Shown: positions 1 through 5,307 of the stretch, piece after piece
Numbering within the stretch: the stretch's first letter is position 1
Layout of the letters: each line of letters opens with the position of its first letter
Source of the DNA: Hyphomicrobiales bacterium
GTDB taxonomy: Bacteria > Pseudomonadota > Alphaproteobacteria > Rhizobiales > Aestuariivirgaceae
Direction of reading: 5' to 3'
Assembly: GCA_025362535.1 (NCBI GenBank)
Contig: JANYGE010000015.1
Coordinates: 1-5,307 of the forward strand
DNA: 5,307 nt
Notes under the pieces: generated by a model
What the model was told of the DNA's origin: nothing
Seen by the model: the letters and a program-made list of their open reading frames with translations, nothing else
The model's database searches: none
Program-made: the position numbers and the translations under genes

Positions 1-45
1 GCAGAAACGGAAAAAACTCAAGATCAAACCCTCCGCGTTGCTTAA
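1..45 (+). CDS. Possible 3' end of an upstream gene (last 14 codons)
   Basis: Frame 1 is open from the window edge and ends at a TAA at 43-45, giving a short hydrophilic tail, AETEKTQDQTLRVA. In alginate operons the gene before alg44 is usually alg8, the polymerising glycosyltransferase, so this could be the end of an alg8-like gene. That is an inference from gene order only, because the tail has no recognisable motif. If the next gene starts at the TTG at 38, the two overlap by 8 bases. Fourteen open codons can occur by chance, so the call is weak. Confidence 0.3.
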   Translation, partial: AETEKTQDQTLRVA

Positions 46-1105
46 GCATGACAGCACAGCAACATATAAATTTTTAAACTGTCAGTGTGTGATGCATCCT
101 ATTTTTACTGCGCAAGTTGAAGGCCAAAACCTTGTTGTGAAAGACTTCACCAAGGAAGGCATCTATTTTTCAAGGCCTGTCAGTGAGCCCGGTCGTGATG
201 TGTCAGTTGTTTTTTGCGCAAATGCAGATGGTGTTGCGTTAGAAATTCTGACGCAAGGTGAAGTGAAGCAAAATGACAAGGGCAGCTATGTGGCTGCACG
301 ATTTACGCCTGCACAAAACCTAGCTTTGAAAACATTGTTTGGCGTTGATGAAACCAAGTCCGTCGATGTTGCAAAAGTGCTCGCCGGAACTCACGAAATT
401 GAAACCAAACCATTTCGAACGCAAACTATCTTGCATTTCATGGCACTCGCCGTATTAAGCCTGTCATTGATTGGTACAATTGCTGCTTTGCAGTACCAGA
501 AAACTGCTGTCATTTCTGCACCAGCCGCATTTGTTGACTCTAGTGGCGTAACGCTGGAGAGCAATGTTAGTGGTAAAGTAGAGTATATTGCCAAGGGCGA
601 TTATATCCAAGTCGGTGAGATTTTTGCAGCAGTTAGAACGGAATCTGGCCGTTCGATTTATTTAGAATCTGGAAAATCCGGAACATTGGTTGGCACTGGA
701 GTTGGCCCAGGCAATCACGTTCGCAAAGGTGATAAGATTTTTAAAATTACGAATGTCAATGATACCTATTTTGTAAATGCGTATGTGAGTTATGCTGATG
801 TCGTAAAAATTACGAGTGGCTACAAAGCTGAAATTGACTTCGGCGGCGCGTCAAATGCACATATGTTTCTGCCGCAAATCATTCAATCTTCAAATATCAC
901 AGCTTATCAGCAATTCCATGATGAAGCGGGAAATCCGTTGATCCAAGTGCGTCTAAATTTGCCCGATGACACGAATGCAAAAAGCGTGGGCAAAACCGTC
1001 AATGTTGAGTTTCACAAACAAAAATCAATGTTCTCAGAATTGGCTTTGCCGTTTTCTGTTGAGAACTTAACTCTGCTCCTCATCGGGCCAGGACGCTCCA
1101 AATGA
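38..1105 (+). CDS. alg44: Alg44-like alginate biosynthesis protein (PilZ-like domain, one TM helix, HlyD-like periplasmic domain)
   Basis: The protein is probably the co-polymerase and regulatory partner of the Alg8 mannuronan synthase at the inner membrane. Residues ~10-104 look like a cytoplasmic PilZ barrel: a DFTKEG motif at 36-41 stands for the usual (D/N)xSxxG, and a VAARF strand lies at 85-89. One hydrophobic helix spans ~131-152, with basic K124 and R127 on its cytoplasmic side. The periplasmic part has two lipoyl/HlyD-type half-motifs, at ~175-199 (SGKVEYIAKGDYIQVGE) and ~207-237 (SGTLVGTGVGPGNHVRKGD). They are joined by a short linker rather than a long coiled coil, as in Alg44. The length of 355 residues is close to the ~390 of Pseudomonas Alg44. 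The RxxxR half of the c-di-GMP site is not recognisable. The start is uncertain: the frame is open to base 2, the only upstream in-window start codon is the TTG at 38, and no good Shine-Dalgarno precedes it, so the gene may begin outside the window. The next ATG is codon 19. The stop overlaps the next gene's start. The family call is firm on architecture plus the adjacent algG. Confidence 0.82.
   Translation: MLKHDSTATYKFLNCQCVMHPIFTAQVEGQNLVVKDFTKEGIYFSRPVSEPGRDVSVVFCANADGVALEILTQGEVKQNDKGSYVAARFTPAQNLALKTLFGVDETKSVDVAKVLAGTHEIETKPFRTQTILHFMALAVLSLSLIGTIAALQYQKTAVISAPAAFVDSSGVTLESNVSGKVEYIAKGDYIQVGEIFAAVRTESGRSIYLESGKSGTLVGTGVGPGNHVRKGDKIFKITNVNDTYFVNAYVSYADVVKITSGYKAEIDFGGASNAHMFLPQIIQSSNITAYQQFHDEAGNPLIQVRLNLPDDTNAKSVGKTVNVEFHKQKSMFSELALPFSVENLTLLLIGPGRSK
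1090..1105 (+). promoter_or_regulatory. Ribosome binding site and ATGA stop/start overlap
   Basis: AGGA at 1090-1093 lies 8 bases before the ATG at 1102. That ATG shares bases with the TGA of the alg44-like gene (ATGA, 1102-1105). The arrangement supports this start and suggests translational coupling of the two proteins from one mRNA. Confidence 0.7.
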
Positions 1106-4100
1106 AGAAAATCATAAGTCGTAAAACCCTGACCGCAACGTTCACAACATCTCTAGTGGCATTCAGCCTTCTGTTTGTGGTTGGATTGAGCAATATAAAT
1201 TTAGCTGCTGCGCAGGGCACAGTGGCGGCGCTAGCCTTGCCAGGACGTATCTTTGATTTATCAAAAGAGCAATTTCCAAAGCTTACATCCGATATATCAG
1301 CAGAGGTTGAATTGCTAAAAAGCTTAGATTCAACACCGGATAAACTGAGGCGTTTACGGCGCGTGTTTGAACTGGCAGTTCAAATCAAACAATATAAGGC
1401 TGCCATGGAAACTCTTGGTACAGCAGTTAACAATAAAATCTATGATGCAATTTCAATATCTGAGAGTGAGCTGAATCGGAAGGGCATTACGTCTGAGATG
1501 ATCGCGCTTGAGGGCCTCCGCGCCATAAACACAGGAGACTGGTCTAAGCTCAATCAGCCTGAAATGGAAAATTTCGAAGTAACGAGTGCGGTTTTTTTAA
1601 GCGGCATTTCAAATCCGGCCTCAGCAGCCAAAGCGCAGTTGGATCTTGGAAATCTTTATGCTGGGCTTGGTAAAAACACGATTTCATTTGATCGCTTCAG
1701 AGATTCGGTTGAGTTGGTTAAATTAATCGAAGACGAAAATGCAAAGGCTGAAATTGAAATCAACCTAGCCTCAACCATTACAAAAATTACTGATCAGCGG
1801 CGTTTTGGTTTGCTCACTCTGTTGGTGCAAAGCAATACACGGGACCAGCAACAAAAAATTATCGAAACTGTCGCTGAAAATTGGTCGGAACCAACCACCG
1901 CTGTTGATCCAATCGCTGCTGTCTGGAAAAAGAGAATTGAAAATCTAAAGGCGCCAATTTCCGATGAAACATTGATTGCGCAATTGCAAAGCCACGCCGC
2001 TGCCATCGACACAAATCTCAGTCTTGTTTTGCTGGCGGGAAGCATTGGCACAGACCATAGCGCATCAGTTCACACAGTTATCTTGGATTACCTTAAGCAA
2101 GGCAAAGGCCTTAAAGCGCTAGAACTTCTCTCAGACTTACCCACAGATGAAGTGAATGCTCAAAGCTACATTGCTGTGATCACTCATTTTTCGGATCGCG
2201 ATCATGCTACTATTGTTGGCAATATTGCCGCGGCACTTGAAGAGAAAATAAAAAGCACAAATGCCATACTTACAAATCAAGAGCAGTCGGAACTTGCAGT
2301 CGCTCTGGCCCGTGCCGGACAAACTGCACTCTTGCGCCAATACTTTGATCAAAAGATTCTTGGTGTAGACACACTTGATCAGGAGCGGATATTATCCCTC
2401 GCTCAATTAAACGCAGCACTGAATATTCTGGGGCAGTCTCAAACCGTTCAACCCTTGGAGATCAGGGATACTCAACCAGATTTAAAACTTCTGGCACAAT
2501 TGTTTCAAGGGTTGCCCGCTGAAGTGCCACAAGATCTAAATATTGATCCAAAAGTAGATCTCGGCGTATGGGTGCGCTCTGGTCAATTATTATGGACTAA
2601 AACGACAAAGCATACTGGCCTAATTGAGTTTGAAAAAAGCCCAGCACCCAATGTGTTAAAGCTTGCTTTGGCTCGTGGTGTCACGGCGAGTAATAGTTTT
2701 GACCCTGAAATTGAAGATGGTGCAATTTTTTCGAAAGCAATAATTGAGAACAAAATTTTGCAAAAAACTAACGGACCGCGCACCATAGACGCGATCCTTG
2801 TTGCTGCATCTTTAGGTCAAAAAAACGAAGATAAGGATGACTTAAATGCGCTGACCACGCAAACACATCTTCTATCTGAATATAATGAAAGACAGGCAAA
2901 CTTTGCGGTAACGCAAAGTATAAATATGAGCTTTCAAGAGCAGACAGCGCAGCTGAAACAAATTCCAGATTATGCCACGCGCGTTTCAGCGTTTCGCCGT
3001 TTAGCTTTGGTGAGGGCAAACAAACTTGACACAGCAAAGTGGTTAAATGCGTCATCAAGCCAAGCTACAGATTTATCAAATGAAGCAACGCCAGCTATAG
3101 TTCAAACAGATGGAACTTCGGATATTTCAAATAATTTTGTTTCAATCAAAAGCACCAATGACAGCTTTTTGCTTGAAGCAGCAAAGCGACCTCATATGCC
3201 GGATTATTATCCAACAACAAGTGATGTCTATTCGGTTTTACCCATGCCCCTTGATGGACAAGCAAATGCAACAATTGGCGGTGAAAGCCGCATAGACCGA
3301 CTCACACGTTTTGCATCTGAGCATTATGAAGATGTAACCAACCTTGGTGTGAGAGAGCATATTTATAATTCCACGGGCAGCATCACACCAAGATTTATGT
3401 TTGTGCGCAGTGGTGTTTTATCTTTGGGCCAACTCTTGCAAAAGATTGGCCACTTCAACCCTGAACTGATTTCTGAAGAAGACGGGAATATAATTTTGAA
3501 GGCCCCACTCGTGGTTGGTCCTGATGCAACTTTGGTTTTAAGCGGCGAAGAATTTAAGCAATTGCGCCTGAGCCAACAGAAGGGTGCCTTCATCATCAAT
3601 GCCGGAAAAATCTATTTTTCTGACATTGAGGTCGTAGGTTTCGATGAGACAACAGGTAAGCCAGCCACAATACCAGTCGGCAATCCTGGCATTAAGTTCC
3701 GACCATTTATTTTGAGCTGGAGCGCCAGCCAAACATTTGCGGCAAATTCAAAATTTGAAGCGTTGGGATATTCTGCCGGCAGTGCCTATGGCTTCTCTCT
3801 ATCATCAGGTCCGGCAGATGAAATTTTTGACGCGGTGCACCCTGCAGCGCCCACGGGACTGATCGTCGATAATTCGTTCGAAAACCTATATTATGGATTC
3901 TATGCATTTGAAGCCCAAAATGCGCGCCTTGTTGGCAATGAATATCGCGATGGTGTTGTCTATGGTCTTGACCCTCATGACCGTTCGCGAAATTTGTTGA
4001 TGGCGTATAACAGCGCTTACGGCACGCATAAAAAACACGGCATCATTATTTCGCGTGAAGTTGATGACAGTTTCATCATCGGCAACCTGTCGTTCGACAA

Positions 4101-4764
4101 TGCCGGAACTGGCGTCATGCTTGATCGTGAAAGTGTGGGCACAATCATTTATGCCAACAGTCTGATGAACAACAAAGGCGATGGCTTTGCAGCTTTTGAA
4201 AGTCCATGTGCGTTGGTTTCAAACAATGATGTAGAAAACAATCATAGGGTTGGAATAAAGGTGCGTAACAGTTGGGATATTCAAATTGAAGCCAATTTTG
4301 TTCGGAAAAATGGAGCATCGGGGATTGAAGCATACACCGACAAATTGGAAGAATCCGCAGAAAGTAAAAATAGAAATTTCAAAAAAGATCCTTATCAACC
4401 CGTTTCAACCATGACCGTCGTTCGTAATGAGTTAATTGAAAATCCGACAGCGGTTCAAACTCATGGTGTCGCGGCAACAACACTTTTTAATAACCAATTT
4501 ATCAGTCAAGCCCCGAGATTGTTTGCGGGCGATGTCAGAAGCTTGGCTTTAGATATTTTTGTGAAGAGCAGTGCACACCCAATAACAGTTGTTTCAAACT
4601 GTGTTCCAAAAATAGTGAACCGCAAAGTTTGCAAATTAGTGCAGCATGGTTTTGTTTTAGGGCAATCAACCAATAGAGATTTCACCGGCCAAGCAGTCGA
4701 TGCTGGCTTTTGCTTTGCAAAAATGGGTGAAGCGGAAACAACACCTGTAAAGAAGGTGAACTAA
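1102..4764 (+). CDS. algG: Large periplasmic fusion: helical TPR-like N-terminal region plus AlgG-type mannuronan C5-epimerase
   Basis: The C-terminal ~520 residues are an AlgG-type right-handed beta-helix epimerase, which converts D-mannuronate to L-guluronate in the polymer within the periplasm. Recognisable AlgG blocks include LRLSQQKGAF (821-830), FRPFILSW (866-873), YRDGVVYGLDPHDRS (948-962), GTHKKHGIIISREVDDSF (974-991), GVMLDRESV (1004-1012) and GIKVRNS (1051-1057). H959 in the DPHD motif matches the proposed catalytic base His319 of Pseudomonas AlgG, and R985 matches Arg345, the proposed carboxylate neutraliser, with the same 26-residue spacing. Residues 1-37 form a Sec signal peptide (basic MKKIISRK, hydrophobic core, AAA before Q38). 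No lipobox cysteine is present. Residues ~40-690 are extra compared with the usual ~540-residue AlgG. They look almost wholly helical, with TPR-like stretches near 80-111, 175-210, 321-350 and 397-419. A linker rich in S, T, D and N (~650-690) separates the two parts. All four cysteines lie in the epimerase half (1036, 1167, 1177, 1204). The position directly after alg44, where algK normally sits, suggests an AlgK-like scaffold role for the N-terminal part, but this is inference. Confidence 0.9.
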   Translation: MKKIISRKTLTATFTTSLVAFSLLFVVGLSNINLAAAQGTVAALALPGRIFDLSKEQFPKLTSDISAEVELLKSLDSTPDKLRRLRRVFELAVQIKQYKAAMETLGTAVNNKIYDAISISESELNRKGITSEMIALEGLRAINTGDWSKLNQPEMENFEVTSAVFLSGISNPASAAKAQLDLGNLYAGLGKNTISFDRFRDSVELVKLIEDENAKAEIEINLASTITKITDQRRFGLLTLLVQSNTRDQQQKIIETVAENWSEPTTAVDPIAAVWKKRIENLKAPISDETLIAQLQSHAAAIDTNLSLVLLAGSIGTDHSASVHTVILDYLKQGKGLKALELLSDLPTDEVNAQSYIAVITHFSDRDHATIVGNIAAALEEKIKSTNAILTNQEQSELAVALARAGQTALLRQYFDQKILGVDTLDQERILSLAQLNAALNILGQSQTVQPLEIRDTQPDLKLLAQLFQGLPAEVPQDLNIDPKVDLGVWVRSGQLLWTKTTKHTGLIEFEKSPAPNVLKLALARGVTASNSFDPEIEDGAIFSKAIIENKILQKTNGPRTIDAILVAASLGQKNEDKDDLNALTTQTHLLSEYNERQANFAVTQSINMSFQEQTAQLKQIPDYATRVSAFRRLALVRANKLDTAKWLNASSSQATDLSNEATPAIVQTDGTSDISNNFVSIKSTNDSFLLEAAKRPHMPDYYPTTSDVYSVLPMPLDGQANATIGGESRIDRLTRFASEHYEDVTNLGVREHIYNSTGSITPRFMFVRSGVLSLGQLLQKIGHFNPELISEEDGNIILKAPLVVGPDATLVLSGEEFKQLRLSQQKGAFIINAGKIYFSDIEVVGFDETTGKPATIPVGNPGIKFRPFILSWSASQTFAANSKFEALGYSAGSAYGFSLSSGPADEIFDAVHPAAPTGLIVDNSFENLYYGFYAFEAQNARLVGNEYRDGVVYGLDPHDRSRNLLMAYNSAYGTHKKHGIIISREVDDSFIIGNLSFDNAGTGVMLDRESVGTIIYANSLMNNKGDGFAAFESPCALVSNNDVENNHRVGIKVRNSWDIQIEANFVRKNGASGIEAYTDKLEESAESKNRNFKKDPYQPVSTMTVVRNELIENPTAVQTHGVAATTLFNNQFISQAPRLFAGDVRSLALDIFVKSSAHPITVVSNCVPKIVNRKVCKLVQHGFVLGQSTNRDFTGQAVDAGFCFAKMGEAETTPVKKVN
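4753..4758 (+). promoter_or_regulatory. Ribosome binding site of the third gene
   Basis: AAGGTG, inside the last codons of the epimerase gene, lies 10 bases before the ATG at 4769. It supports that start, and with the 4-base gap between the genes it indicates one transcript. No terminator or promoter fits between them. Confidence 0.55.
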
Positions 4765-4768
4765 GATC

Positions 4769-5307
4769 ATGGTGCATCTTTCAAGAGGCCAACCCAAAAC
4801 AAAAAAATTCAACACTTGGCTTCGGACATTTACAACGACCCTGTTTGTGGCCTTTAATTCGCTCACACTGTCTGCACATGCAGAGGGCTTACGGGCTGCG
4901 GCAGAACTTGCGGCGGCAAAAGCATTTACAGATCAGCAAGCCATTGTTTCTGCTTTGCAGACGGAAAAAAAAATCAACGACCAGATCAAGCTCATCAAGC
5001 AACTGGACAATGGTTTTGTTATTAGTCCCACCAATCCGCTGAAACAGCACCACACGGCGGAGGCAATTGAGAAATTACAGGCATTGATGGAAACTGCGAA
5101 CGCTGAGGATAAACTCAAAGTTCAAAAAACGCTTTATGAAATTCTAAGCCGTTCAGTCCTAAAACAAGATCGTGAAAAGGCAGCTATGATGTTGGCTGAG
5201 CAACCATTACTCTCAGCAGGACAGCTTTTGCCACCAGGCGTCAATCCAAGTAGTCTTAATGATAAGCAAATCTCGGATTTAAAGCAGAGATTGGAATTGG
5301 GTTCTTC
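4769..5307 (+). CDS. Exported helical protein of unknown function, N-terminal 179 residues (runs off the window)
   Basis: The frame stays open from the ATG at 4769 to the window end with no stop, so the gene is 3'-partial. The N-terminus is a typical Sec signal peptide: basic (R6, K10, K12, K13, R19), a hydrophobic stretch around 21-34, then SAHA before E39, with predicted cleavage after A38. There is no lipobox cysteine, so a soluble periplasmic or secreted protein is expected. The mature part is helical and charged (Ala-, Lys-, Gln- and Glu-rich). Residues 97-142 resemble the start of the helical region in the preceding fusion protein, sharing a DKL near 114-116 and a KAAM at 137-140. I do not recognise a family. 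In an alginate operon, a scaffold (AlgK-like), AlgX-like or second epimerase-type protein are all possible, and the visible part contains no catalytic motif to choose between them. A run of nine A bases lies at codons 66-69. Confidence 0.8.
   Translation, partial: MVHLSRGQPKTKKFNTWLRTFTTTLFVAFNSLTLSAHAEGLRAAAELAAAKAFTDQQAIVSALQTEKKINDQIKLIKQLDNGFVISPTNPLKQHHTAEAIEKLQALMETANAEDKLKVQKTLYEILSRSVLKQDREKAAMMLAEQPLLSAGQLLPPGVNPSSLNDKQISDLKQRLELGS
4965..4973 (+). repeat. A9 homopolymer inside the third gene
   Basis: Nine consecutive A bases encode the end of E66, then K67, K68 and the first base of I69. A shorter A7 run lies at 4801-4807, near the start of the same gene. Such runs can slip during replication or transcription, and are also a common place for sequencing errors. 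The reading frame is intact here. Confidence 0.5.

Noticed and set aside
48..77. ATG at 48 as a gene start
   Set aside because: It meets a TAA after nine codons and is out of frame with the alg44-like protein.
1102..1215. Lipoprotein signal on the fusion protein, as expected of an AlgK equivalent
   Set aside because: The signal region ends in AAA-Q with no cysteine, and no cysteine occurs before residue 1036, so outer-membrane lipid anchoring is not supported.
1592..1598. T7 run in the fusion gene as a slippage site
   Set aside because: It is short, the frame is intact on both sides and the protein continues to a complete epimerase, so there is no sign of switching or a frameshift.
2194..2203. 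Ten-base perfect palindrome GATCGCGATC
   Set aside because: It is isolated, inside coding sequence and fits the local codons. One such palindrome in 5 kb is expected by chance, and there is no operator context.
2768..3058. Antisense open frame of about 96 codons on the - strand
   Set aside because: It lies wholly inside the fusion gene, has no recognisable family and no ribosome binding site that I can support. It is a shadow of the coding strand, as are the other short antisense frames across the window.
4759..4800. Terminator or promoter between the second and third genes
   Set aside because: The gap is 4 bases and I see no hairpin followed by a T run. The genes look co-transcribed.
4845..5042. 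A + strand open frame of about 65 codons
   Set aside because: It overlaps the third gene in another frame. The frame from 4769 has a proper signal peptide, a ribosome binding site and stays open to the window edge, so it is the real one.

Overview
The window is a compact, single-strand stretch of a bacterial exopolysaccharide operon, and every gene in it reads on the + strand. Two genes are clearly related to the alginate machinery known from Pseudomonas and Azotobacter. The first is an Alg44-type inner-membrane protein with a cytoplasmic PilZ-like domain, one membrane helix and an HlyD-like periplasmic part. The second is a very large secreted protein whose last ~520 residues are an AlgG-type mannuronan C5-epimerase with its catalytic residues intact. 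A Gram-negative host is implied, because the products need an inner membrane and a periplasm. By eye the DNA is below 50% G+C and so is unlikely to be Pseudomonas itself. A lower-G+C proteobacterium is my best guess, but the sequence does not settle the lineage.

Layout: bases 1-45 probably carry the last codons of an upstream gene (stop at 43-45). The alg44-like gene follows, to 1105. Its frame is open to the window edge and the only in-window upstream start is a TTG at 38, so its true 5' end is uncertain. Its stop overlaps the start of the algG-like fusion gene (1102-4764) in an ATGA. A third gene begins at 4769, four bases after the fusion gene stops, and runs off the right edge. It encodes a protein with a clear Sec signal peptide and a helical mature part. 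There are no intergenic gaps over 4 bases between complete genes, and I see no promoter, terminator, RNA gene, mobile element or CRISPR array.

How the genes may work together: in Pseudomonas, Alg8 polymerises mannuronate under c-di-GMP control through Alg44. The polymer crosses the periplasm past AlgK (a TPR-type lipoprotein scaffold), AlgG and AlgX to the AlgE porin. Here a ~650-residue helical, TPR-like region is fused in front of the epimerase, in the position where algK normally follows alg44. The most interesting reading is that scaffold and epimerase have been merged into one periplasmic protein. Two further oddities stand out. The PilZ-like domain of the Alg44 homologue lacks a recognisable RxxxR c-di-GMP motif. 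The third gene's N-terminal region resembles the N-terminal helical part of the fusion protein, hinting at a family of related periplasmic scaffold modules in this locus.
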